Part shown: in pieces, positions 18,454 to 25,568 of the stretch
Numbering within the stretch: position 1 is the stretch's first letter
Layout: each line of letters begins with the position of its first letter
Assembly: GCA_964547975.1 (NCBI GenBank)
Contig: CAZJRM010000021.1
Location: 1-37,196 of the forward strand
DNA length: 37,196 nt
From: CAYJPV01 sp964547975
Lineage (GTDB): Bacteria; Acidobacteriota; Vicinamibacteria; Vicinamibacterales; JAKQTR01
Direction: 5' to 3'
Position numbers and translations under genes: made by a program
The notes under the pieces: model-generated
What the model was told of the DNA's origin: nothing
The model's input: only the letters and a program-made list of their open reading frames with translations
Databases searched by the model: none

Positions 18454-18459
18454 ATTATA
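18454..18459 (-). promoter_or_regulatory. Consensus -10 box (TATAAT) upstream of pruA
   Basis: A perfect TATAAT on the minus strand in the 146-base gap between the TonB receptor stop and pruA; transcription would start about 100 bases before the pruA ATG. A weak -35-like CTGACG lies at 18479-18484, at a long 19-base spacing. The long leader shows no recognisable riboswitch. Confidence 0.5.
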
Positions 18460-18495
18460 GCAGGCGGCACGCCGGGGCCGTCAGACGAGGCGGGA

Positions 18496-20697
18496 TCAGA
18501 ATCGCGCGGTCAGTGTCATGACGCCGTTCACACCGGGAGCCGGCACCGCCCGCGCATCGGGGCTCACCGGATAGGTCCGGTCGAGCAGGTTTCTCACCAT
18601 CACGTTGAGGTCGAGAGACCGGCCGAGCGACACGCCGCCGGCGACATCCACCAGCGTGTAACCAGGCATACGGATTTCGGTCGGGCCCGGATCCTCGTCT
18701 TTCGCGAAGAACGTGCCGCGCACCTGCACGAATCCCCGACCGCCGACAGCCCGGCGCAGCGCCACCATCCCGGTGAGCGGCGGAATGTCGTCGAGGGGCG
18801 TATCGTCGTCGAGCGCGAGGCCCCGCGACCACGTGGCCGACGATTCGAGCGTCACGCCAAAGCCCAGGCCGGCGTTGACTTCGGTCTCGATCCCGCGGAT
18901 CCGGGCCCGTCCCCGGTTCCGGAAGAAGAAGAAGTCCGTGGCCGTCGAGTACCGCTCGATGAGGTCGTTGATGCGGTACTGGTAGGCCGACACGCCCGCG
19001 CGCACGCGCGACGAGGTGAAACGAACGCCAAGATCGCCCTGGACGCTGCGCTCCGGATCGAGATCGGGATTGCCGGTGATGAAACCGCGCCCGGTCGGAC
19101 CGCGATAGTAACGATCCGAGACGGTCGGGTCGCGGAACCCGCTGCCGGCCTGCGCCACGAACGAGAGGCCGGACCACGGTCCTGCGGACAGGGACACGTT
19201 CCCGGAGAACGCGCCGTGCGACGAGTCGTGATCGCCGAAATACCCGCCTTCGTTCCGGCTCGACACGCGGTCGCCACGCACGCCGGCCCCCAGCGTCAGG
19301 CGCGGGCTCAGCGCCGCCTCGAGCGTCCCGTAGACGCCGACATCCAGGCGTTTCGCCGTATCAATCGAGACGTTGACGACATCGCTCGTGATCTGGCCCA
19401 CGAGGTCGTACTGGCGCACCGTGTCGAGCGCTCGCACGTGGCCTCTGCCGTTGACATCGACGCCGAATTCGACCTTCGCTCGCGACAACAGCCGCTCGGC
19501 CGAACCGCGCGCCTGGAAATCATCGGCGGAGTAGTCGGCACGTTCCAGGGACCGTCCGCGAGCGGAGGTCGCAAACCGGTCCTGGTCCGTCATCTGGCGG
19601 TAGCGGCCCAGGAACCCCGTGAGCACGATACGTTCGAAACCGCCGACCCGCCGCAGGTCGTAGCCTGCCGTCACGCGGTGCGAGTCCTCGATCGGGTAGT
19701 AGAACCTGACGGTCTGCGAGTTGTTCCGCGGGCGGTCGATGTCGCGGCCGAAGTCGCTCTGCCACGACGCGCTGAAGATCCCCGGGCCGAGCGCGTGTTC
19801 CATCCTGGCGAGAAACCCCTGGTCGGTGGCCCCGGAGTTGAAGACCGCGCCGGACGGGCTGTCGTAGTCGTCGAAGTCGCGGTAGTGCGCCTGCACGAGC
19901 ACGCCGCCTCCCGACAACCCCTTCGACACTTCGGCCGCGAATCGCTGCTGGGGAATGCCGACGCCGAACGCGCCGACGAACCGCGCTCCGAGCGGCGCCC
20001 CCGGCGCGACGCGCCGGGTTCGCGCGTAGATGACGCCGCCGAACGCGTCGGATCCGTAGGCCACTGACCCCGGGCCGCGCGAGACTTCCACGCCATCGAG
20101 CACGAACGGATCGAGGAAGGTCGCGCTCGGTCCGACCCGCCGATCCGATGTCACGCGCGCGCCGTCGATCAGGATCAGCGTCCGGCCGCGCGCCAGGCCC
20201 CGAATGGCCGGCACGGCGGCATGGCCTTCGGACACGGACGACACGCCGGCCATCCCCTCGAGCGCCTGGGTGAGATTGGCCGGCTGCCTCGAGACAATCT
20301 CCTGCGCGGGCAGCAGCGATGTCGCGCTCGCCAGCGTGGCTTCGATGTCCGGCGCGGCCCCCGCGGTGACGGTGACGGTCTCATCGACGAGGGGCGCGAG
20401 CCGGAGTTCGAGCACGCCCTGGGCGGGCACCGACTCGACCAGCATCGGCTTCGTGAACCGCTCCCCGGGGAGGATGACCAGCACTTCGAACGGCGGCGCC
20501 GGATCCGGCTTCCAGCTGAAGCGGCCATCGGCGTTCGTGTAGACCACGCCGGGGCGCCCGAGAATCGTCACTTCGGCATTCGCGACCGGCTTGCCAGTCT
20601 TGTCGTCGACCACCCGGCCTTCGAGCGCGAACGCCTGAGCCGCGACGGCCACAACCGCCAGCACCGCGATGGCCGCCACCCAGACACGTCGTCCCAT
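18496..20697 (-). CDS. TonB-dependent outer-membrane receptor
   Basis: A 733-residue receptor: signal peptide 1 to about 25, carboxypeptidase-regulatory-like domain (LEGRVVDDKTGKPVANAEV onward, about 26-105), plug domain with LTQALEGMAGVSSVSEG, PAIRGLARGRTLILIDG and VEVSRGPGSVAYGSDAFGG, then a barrel ending in ...MTLTARF with the terminal Phe required for barrel assembly. Substrate unknown; the IRGL plug resembles siderophore, cobalamin and heme receptors. The ATG at 20697 is supported by a GGGGGGAG box 7 bases upstream, rejecting an in-frame ATG further upstream. A TAGACT -10-like hexamer sits at 20721-20726. Downstream is pruA, probably a separate unit. Confidence 0.93.
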   Translation of the reverse strand: MGRRVWVAAIAVLAVVAVAAQAFALEGRVVDDKTGKPVANAEVTILGRPGVVYTNADGRFSWKPDPAPPFEVLVILPGERFTKPMLVESVPAQGVLELRLAPLVDETVTVTAGAAPDIEATLASATSLLPAQEIVSRQPANLTQALEGMAGVSSVSEGHAAVPAIRGLARGRTLILIDGARVTSDRRVGPSATFLDPFVLDGVEVSRGPGSVAYGSDAFGGVIYARTRRVAPGAPLGARFVGAFGVGIPQQRFAAEVSKGLSGGGVLVQAHYRDFDDYDSPSGAVFNSGATDQGFLARMEHALGPGIFSASWQSDFGRDIDRPRNNSQTVRFYYPIEDSHRVTAGYDLRRVGGFERIVLTGFLGRYRQMTDQDRFATSARGRSLERADYSADDFQARGSAERLLSRAKVEFGVDVNGRGHVRALDTVRQYDLVGQITSDVVNVSIDTAKRLDVGVYGTLEAALSPRLTLGAGVRGDRVSSRNEGGYFGDHDSSHGAFSGNVSLSAGPWSGLSFVAQAGSGFRDPTVSDRYYRGPTGRGFITGNPDLDPERSVQGDLGVRFTSSRVRAGVSAYQYRINDLIERYSTATDFFFFRNRGRARIRGIETEVNAGLGFGVTLESSATWSRGLALDDDTPLDDIPPLTGMVALRRAVGGRGFVQVRGTFFAKDEDPGPTEIRMPGYTLVDVAGGVSLGRSLDLNVMVRNLLDRTYPVSPDARAVPAPGVNGVMTLTARF

Positions 20698-20803
20698 GAG
20701 CCACTCCCCCCCGAGGGACGAGTCTACGAGAGGGTCGCGTTCTACTACCACCGGCCGTAGATGCGGGTCGTCTCGAGCGCGCCGGACTGGACACGCGCGC
20801 CCG

Positions 20804-21775
20804 TCACGGGAGGTACTGAATCACCCACTCGGCAACCGAGTACAGGGGACGCGCCAAGCCGGCGGACCCGGCCGCCAGACCCGCACCGGCCGCCGCCATC
20901 CACGCGCCTGGCGCCCGTCGGGTCCTGGAGGACGACGCGGCCGGCCGCTCCGGATCGAGCAACCGTCGGACGCGCCGCTCGAGGCCATCGCCCCTGTAGA
21001 AACACGTCGCGGCGGGCCAGGCCGTCAGGGTCCTCGACGGCGAGAGACGCGCCACGGTCACGAGGGCGCTGGCCAGGTCGAGCGAACAGGATCCGCCAGC
21101 CGACGCGGCATCGTCAGCCAGATCCTCGGACGCCTGCTGCCAGCACTGGAGCAGCGCCGCGGATAGCCGGGACCCGGTCAGACCGTCGACGACGGCACGG
21201 ATCCAGAGCGCCTTCAGGTTGTCGCGCGCATCCAGGTGCGCGGCCTCGTGGGCGCCGATCGCCGCCAGTTCGGCCGGCGTGCAGCGAGCGATGACCGACC
21301 GCGCGACCACGAGCCTGGGACGACGGATGCCGACCACGGCCACGACGGGGAACTCGGCGTCGATCGTCCACGCCGCGAGGCCCGCGGCCGGCAACCGCAC
21401 GTCAGGCGGCGCGGCCGTCCAGGCTCGGGCGAGGCGCTCGCTGGACACGAGCGCGGCCGCGGCACGCAGCAGGGTGCCTCCGGCCAGCAGGGCGCCGAGC
21501 GCCGCCAGGGCAATCACCGCGATACTAACGGACTCATCCCCACGAATCGGTTCGTGCCGGATGAACGCCAGTCCGCCAACGACGGCAACCACGGCCGCCG
21601 CCAGCGTCGGCATCACGCGCGCGCCAAGCGCGAGGCGTGCGGCAGCCGACGCGCCGACGCGCCGCATGACGCGGTGCAGAGCGGGCCAGGCCGCCCGCAC
21701 GAGCACGGCGCACAGGATATTGGCAACGGCGAACCACGCGCCGCAGACGAGCCATGTGCGCCAGGCGAGGCTCAT
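20804..21775 (-). CDS. M56-family (BlaR1/MecR1-like) membrane metallopeptidase without sensor domain
   Basis: A 323-residue membrane protein: TM segments near 8-28, 54-72 and 82-110, then a cytoplasmic zinc-protease region with HEAAH at 176-180 inside AAIGAHEAAHLDARDN, and a final hydrophobic segment near 290-310 close to the C-terminus. In BlaR1/MecR1 a penicillin-binding sensor of about 250 residues follows the last TM; here only about 15 residues remain, so the signal must differ. These peptidases inactivate the partner BlaI-type repressor, whose gene overlaps this one by four bases (ATGA). Confidence 0.87.
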   Translation of the reverse strand: MSLAWRTWLVCGAWFAVANILCAVLVRAAWPALHRVMRRVGASAAARLALGARVMPTLAAAVVAVVGGLAFIRHEPIRGDESVSIAVIALAALGALLAGGTLLRAAAALVSSERLARAWTAAPPDVRLPAAGLAAWTIDAEFPVVAVVGIRRPRLVVARSVIARCTPAELAAIGAHEAAHLDARDNLKALWIRAVVDGLTGSRLSAALLQCWQQASEDLADDAASAGGSCSLDLASALVTVARLSPSRTLTAWPAATCFYRGDGLERRVRRLLDPERPAASSSRTRRAPGAWMAAAGAGLAAGSAGLARPLYSVAEWVIQYLP

Positions 21776-22224
21776 GGCTGCTCCTTCCCGGCGCCTCGCG
21801 TCCGCGCGCGGCGCTCCCGCACCAGCCGCTCCAGTTCGTCGAGGGCGGCCGCGTCCCGCTCGGTCACCGTGTCGATCAACGTGGACAACACTGGCCGAAG
21901 CCAAGCGGGTCCACCGCCGAGCAGCCGCTCGAAGGTCCGCCGCGTCATCTCGGAACTGAGTTCCTCGCGCGAGTATTTCGGCCGGTACCGGAAGGCGCGC
22001 CCGTCCTTGACGCGTTCGAGCAACCCCTTTCGGTAGAGCCGGTCGAGGGTCGTCATGAGTGTCGTGTAGGCGATGGGCCGATACTCGGGCTGAAGATCTC
22101 GAACGCTGGCGGCAGACGGCTGGCGCCAGAGGGAATCGAGCACCCGGCGCTCGAGCGGCCCCAGCATCTCGTCGAAGCCCGGCGAGTCCGCACGGATCTG
22201 ACCGCCATCGTCATCCCGGAACAT
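21772..22224 (-). CDS. BlaI/MecI-family transcriptional repressor
   Basis: A 150-residue winged-helix repressor. The DNA-binding part covers about 17-85, with LGPLERRVLDSLWR opening the first helix, YTTLMTTLDRLYRKGLLE (53-70) the recognition helix and FRYRPKYSREEL the wing/linker; the C-terminal helices serve dimerisation. BlaI-type repressors are inactivated by the paired M56 peptidase, encoded directly downstream with an ATGA overlap. No ribosome site precedes the ATG; TATAAT ends 8 bases upstream, so the mRNA may be leaderless. Targets are unknown; its own promoter and the divergent amidase promoter, which share a 72-base intergenic region, are the obvious candidates. Confidence 0.9.
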   Translation of the reverse strand: MFRDDDGGQIRADSPGFDEMLGPLERRVLDSLWRQPSAASVRDLQPEYRPIAYTTLMTTLDRLYRKGLLERVKDGRAFRYRPKYSREELSSEMTRRTFERLLGGGPAWLRPVLSTLIDTVTERDAAALDELERLVRERRARTRGAGKEQP

Positions 22225-22232
22225 GGGGCTCG

Positions 22233-22238
22233 ATTATA
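22233..22238 (-). promoter_or_regulatory. Leaderless-type -10 box (TATAAT) for the BlaI-M56 operon
   Basis: A perfect TATAAT on the minus strand ends 8 bases before the BlaI-type ATG, so transcription would begin at or within a base or two of the start codon. No ribosome-binding sequence lies between. The opposite strand carries a weak TAGAAT (22272-22277) for the amidase gene, giving a compact divergent promoter region. Confidence 0.55.
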
Positions 22239-22296
22239 ACCGCGCCGGAGTTCTGACGCGTCCGTTCGCCGTAGAATGGCCGGCGAGGAGACCGCC

Positions 22297-24054
22297 ATGA
22301 ACCGATCCCTTCCGTCCGCTGCGCTGGTCGCCACGCTCGCCGCCGCCCTCGCCGCTACGCTGACCGCCCAGGCCCCCGCGAAGAGTGCCCGGCGAACGCC
22401 GGCGTCGGCCTCGCCCGCACCGGCATTCTCGGTCGTCGAAGCGTCGATTCCGGAGATGCGCGCCGCCATGGAGCAGGGCCGCGTGACCTCACGCGAACTC
22501 GTGCAACAGTCCCTCACGCGCATCGCGCTCCACGAAGAAACGCTCAACGCCGTCATGGCCGTCAACTCACGCGCGCTCGCCGAGGCCGACGCGCGGGACC
22601 GCGAACGTCGCGAGGGCAGGATCCGCGGCCCGCTTCACGGCATCCCCATCGCACTCAAAGACAACATCCATACGACCGACATGCCGACGACCGGCGGCGC
22701 GCTGGCGTTCGAGGGCTTCGTGCCGCCCTACGACGCCACGCTGACGAAACACCTTCGGGACGCCGGCGCGATCATCATCGCCAAGACCGTGATGACGGAG
22801 CTCGCCAACTGGATCGCGGGCTCGCCGATGTCGATGCCGACCAACTACAGCGCCCTCGGCGGCTACGGGCGTAACCCGTACGACCCCCGCCGCGATCCTC
22901 GCGATACCACCGCCGACGGCCGCCCGGCGCTCGCGACCGGAGGTTCGAGTTCGGGTATCGGCACGGCCGCGAGTTTCTGGGCCGCGAACGTCGGCACCGA
23001 AACGTCCGGATCGATCCTCAGTCCGTCGAACCAGAACATGCTGGTGGGCATCAAGCCCACCGTCGGCCGCATCAGCCGCTACGGGATCATCCCGATCACG
23101 GCGGATCAGGACACCGCCGGCCCGATGGCTCGCTCGGTCACGGACGCGGCCATCCTGCTCGGCGTGCTCGAGGGCGCGAGCCCCGATCCGAACGACGCCG
23201 CGACGAAGGCGTGCACGCCGCCGCCGGGCCGCGACTACACACCATTTCTCAAGCGGGACGCCCTCAAGGGCGCGCGCATCGGCATCCCGCGCGCGGGGTT
23301 CTACTCGGAAACCAGGATTCCCGGTCGGGAACGCCCGTCGGGCGGCCTTGGCCGCGAGGCCGCCGCGCTCATGGACGAGGTCATCGCCGCCCTCAAGGCC
23401 GAGGGCGCCGTCATCGTCGATCCGGCCGACATTCCCAGCGTTCTCGATCAGGATCCTGCGAAGAACTTCATGTCGTGGGGCACGTGCTCTGGCGCCGACA
23501 ACGGCAAGGGCCGGGATGCCGCCTGTTCGGTCGTCTTCAAGTACGGGATGAAGCGCGACTTCAACGCGTGGCTCGCGACACTCGGCGCGGCCGCACCCGT
23601 GAAGAGCCTCACCGAACTGCGGCTCTGGAACCTCAATCACACACGCGCGGGCTCGCTGAAGTACGGCCAGACGAACCTCGACGTCTCGGACGAGATGGAC
23701 CTCGTCGCCGATCGCGGCCGCTACCAGGCCGACCGCGCGAAGGACATCGAACTCGCGGGTACGCGCGGAATCGAATCCGCCATCAAGACGCACAATCTCG
23801 ACGCGCTGCTCTTCCCCGGGGGCAGCGGCGCGTCGATTGCCGCGAAACCCGGATACCCGACGGTGATGGTGCCGGCGGGCTTCCTTCCGGCCGGCGGCCA
23901 GGGCGCCCCGTTCCCCGCGGGTTTCAACCCGAAACCCGCGCCGTACGGCGTCAGCTTCACCGGGCTCTCGTGCAGCGAGCCGCGGCTGGTCGCGATCGCC
24001 TACGCGTTCGAGCAGGCGACGAAGAAACGCGTGCCGCCCGTGCTCGGCCAGTAG
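22297..24054 (+). CDS. Exported amidase (amidase-signature family)
   Basis: A 585-residue amidase with a signal peptide (2-25, ATLTAQA). The Ser-cisSer-Lys triad is visible: Lys121 in IALKDNI, the Ser cluster in GGSSSG (215-220) and the nucleophile Ser239 in GTETSGSI. GTETxGSI resembles the peptide amidase (Pam) branch, which hydrolyses C-terminal peptide amides; other exported members act on peptides or acylated compounds. The gap between the cis-Ser and the nucleophile looks two residues shorter than in Pam and FAAH. GGAG lies 8 bases before the ATG at 22297; an in-frame ATG at 22276 lacks such a site and would spoil the signal peptide. It is divergent from the BlaI-type gene. Confidence 0.9.
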   Translation: MNRSLPSAALVATLAAALAATLTAQAPAKSARRTPASASPAPAFSVVEASIPEMRAAMEQGRVTSRELVQQSLTRIALHEETLNAVMAVNSRALAEADARDRERREGRIRGPLHGIPIALKDNIHTTDMPTTGGALAFEGFVPPYDATLTKHLRDAGAIIIAKTVMTELANWIAGSPMSMPTNYSALGGYGRNPYDPRRDPRDTTADGRPALATGGSSSGIGTAASFWAANVGTETSGSILSPSNQNMLVGIKPTVGRISRYGIIPITADQDTAGPMARSVTDAAILLGVLEGASPDPNDAATKACTPPPGRDYTPFLKRDALKGARIGIPRAGFYSETRIPGRERPSGGLGREAAALMDEVIAALKAEGAVIVDPADIPSVLDQDPAKNFMSWGTCSGADNGKGRDAACSVVFKYGMKRDFNAWLATLGAAAPVKSLTELRLWNLNHTRAGSLKYGQTNLDVSDEMDLVADRGRYQADRAKDIELAGTRGIESAIKTHNLDALLFPGGSGASIAAKPGYPTVMVPAGFLPAGGQGAPFPAGFNPKPAPYGVSFTGLSCSEPRLVAIAYAFEQATKKRVPPVLGQ

Positions 24055-24074
24055 CCCGCCGCCCGGTTGGGCTT

Positions 24075-24105
24075 GAGACCACCCGGTCTCCGGCCCGACC
24101 GGGCC
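24075..24105 (+). terminator. Two adjacent short hairpins after the amidase gene
   Basis: GAGACC-ACCC-GGTCTC (24075-24090) is directly followed by GGCCC-GACC-GGGCC (24092-24105), about 20 bases after the amidase stop. No U-run follows, so termination is uncertain. The remainder of the 145-base gap to the next gene shows nothing else except the GGAGG ribosome site of that gene. Confidence 0.4.
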
Positions 24106-24199
24106 TCCAAGGAATTCCCAACAACAACCCCATCTGCCGCTGAAGCTCTGACGCCGCCCGGGGCCGACCTTTCCAGCACACACGCTGCTGGAGGTCGCC

Positions 24200-24784
24200 A
24201 TGCGGACGCGGCGTCGCACCTCGGTCGTCGGGCTGCTCGTGGGCGCCGGGTTCCTGTGGCTCGGCGCCGTCCGAGCCGCGGCCGACCCGCCGGCGCCGTG
24301 GGTCAACAGCCACGTCCGGGCCGTCGGACTCGAAGCCACTCGCCTGCTCGAGGCTGCCCGGACCCGGTCGGCCATCGTGGCGGGGCTCGTGACGCGCCTT
24401 GAGGCATCGGACGTGGTGGTGTTCGTCACCCCGGTGACCTTGACGCAGATGCGGACGGGCGACCTGACGTGGATGGGGTTCTCGCAGGGCATTCGGTACC
24501 TCCGGCTCCGAGTGTGCACGACTCAGCCATCGCTCGATGCCACCATCGAGTGGCTGGCACACGAACTGCGACACGCCATCGAAGTCGCCGAAGCCGAGGA
24601 GGTCAGCAGCGGCAAGGGGTTCGATGCGCTGTTTCGCCGCATCGGCATGGAATGGAAGACGGGGAGTGTCGAAACGACGGCGGCCATCGACATCCAGCAC
24701 GCCGTGAAGCAGGAGTTGCGCGAACACCGCCCACGCCGGCGGCCGCGCCCGGACACGCCTCCGCCAGGGGAACCTACTCCCTGA
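24200..24784 (+). CDS. Small exported protein with HExxHxxE zinc-protease-like motif
   Basis: A 194-residue protein of no family I can name. A basic n-region and hydrophobic stretch (8-27, cut near RAAADP) indicate export. The mature domain has LAHELRHAIEVAEAEE at 119-134: His121, Glu122 and His125 form HExxH and Glu128 makes HExxHxxE, the gluzincin/minigluzincin-like spacing. Upstream are beta strands (VVVFVTP, RYLRLRV) as in an edge-strand metalloprotease core, and downstream VETTAAIDIQHAV. The tail (about 177-194) is Arg/Pro-rich. It could be a minimal metallopeptidase or a degenerate zinc-binding protein. GGAGG precedes the ATG; the stop overlaps the convergent regulator gene by 11 bases. 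Confidence 0.8.
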   Translation: MRTRRRTSVVGLLVGAGFLWLGAVRAAADPPAPWVNSHVRAVGLEATRLLEAARTRSAIVAGLVTRLEASDVVVFVTPVTLTQMRTGDLTWMGFSQGIRYLRLRVCTTQPSLDATIEWLAHELRHAIEVAEAEEVSSGKGFDALFRRIGMEWKTGSVETTAAIDIQHAVKQELREHRPRRRPRPDTPPPGEPTP

Positions 24785-25460
24785 CCGTCACCGTGTCTCC
24801 AGGGGCCGCGAGGTTGTGGAAGACCGCGTGCACATCCCCGAGGCAAATGTCGTCACCGTCGCGAAGCGCCGCGGCCGCAGCCAACCGCGTCCCGTTCAGG
24901 AAGGTGCCGTTCTTGCTCGCCACGTCCTCGAGAAAGGCCTCGCACGCCGACACGACGATGCGCGCGTGATGTTTGGACACCGTCGCCACGTCGATCGGGA
25001 TCTCGACGTCCGCACTCCGTCCGATGGTGTGCTCCCCGTCGCCGAGCGCGAACTGCCGCCCGTTCCATTCCAGCCAGATGGTGCACGCCTCCCGGGCGGG
25101 CGGGGACGGGGCGGACGCACGGTCCGCCCCACCATCCACCCCGGTCGGTTCGACAATCACGTCTCCGTCGAAGGCGTACCCGTAGCCATGGACGGTGCGA
25201 ATGGCACGAGAACTGCGGGCGCACTCACCGATCGCCCGCCGCACTTCGTTGACCAGGGCCGCGAGCCCGCTGTCGGCGACGAAGGTATCCGGCCAGAGTC
25301 GGTCGCGGATGTGGACCTTCGACACCGCAGCGGGACTTCGCTCGACGAGGAGCGCCAGCAACTGGTACGCCTTCGGCGACAGGTGAACGGGCCGGCCGCC
25401 CTCGAGGAGCAGACGGCGGTCGTCGTCGAGTACGAACGGGCCGAATCGGACGGTCTTCAT
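24774..25460 (-). CDS. Winged-helix (OmpR/CadC-type) plus FHA-domain regulator
   Basis: A 228-residue cytoplasmic regulator. Residues 1-100 form an OmpR-type DNA-binding domain (PVHLSPKAYQLLALLVE, DRLWPDTF, LVNEVRRAIGE, then the winged-hairpin signature HGYGYAF at 91-97). After a short linker, residues about 127-215 form an FHA domain with GRS (147-149), SKHHARI (162-168) and NGTFLNG (184-190), the phosphothreonine-binding loops. It would therefore link Ser/Thr-kinase signalling to transcription without a receiver domain. GGAGG lies 5 bases before the ATG. It follows the DPP IV gene across a 108-base gap holding the intergenic repeat, so both may share a transcript. Confidence 0.92.
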   Translation of the reverse strand: MKTVRFGPFVLDDDRRLLLEGGRPVHLSPKAYQLLALLVERSPAAVSKVHIRDRLWPDTFVADSGLAALVNEVRRAIGECARSSRAIRTVHGYGYAFDGDVIVEPTGVDGGADRASAPSPPAREACTIWLEWNGRQFALGDGEHTIGRSADVEIPIDVATVSKHHARIVVSACEAFLEDVASKNGTFLNGTRLAAAAALRDGDDICLGDVHAVFHNLAAPGDTVTVRE

Positions 25461-25475
25461 GTCCGCCTCCTTCCC

Positions 25476-25567
25476 GGCTTGCGGCTCGCGGCCGGCGGCG
25501 CCTTCTTTCCTTCGCCTCTTCCCTATTCCCGTTCCCTGATCCCTATCGCCTTGTCCCTATCCCCTGC
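25476..25567 (-). repeat. Intergenic repeat, copy B (GGGATAG-type heptads plus GCCGC module)
   Basis: On the minus strand, right after the DPP IV stop codon, degenerate G-rich heptads (GGGATAG, GGGACAA, GGGATCA, GGGAACG, GGGAATA) run for about 50 bases. They are followed by AGGCGA, GGCGCCGCCG and GGCCGCGAGCCGCAAGCC, then the regulator's ribosome site. Block order and sequence match copy A at 10262-10329, with more heptads here. The section 25521-25543 fits a four-tract G-quadruplex pattern on the transcribed-RNA strand. Confidence 0.65.
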
Positions 25568-25568
25568 T

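Noticed and set aside
18350..18495. Riboswitch in the long pruA leader
   Set aside because: No conserved riboswitch core or clear paired-element pattern could be seen; only the -10 box is supported.
20698..20803. Possible small gene or RNA between the M56 and TonB receptor genes
   Set aside because: Only a -10-like TAGACT and a G-rich ribosome site are visible; no coding signal or stable structure.
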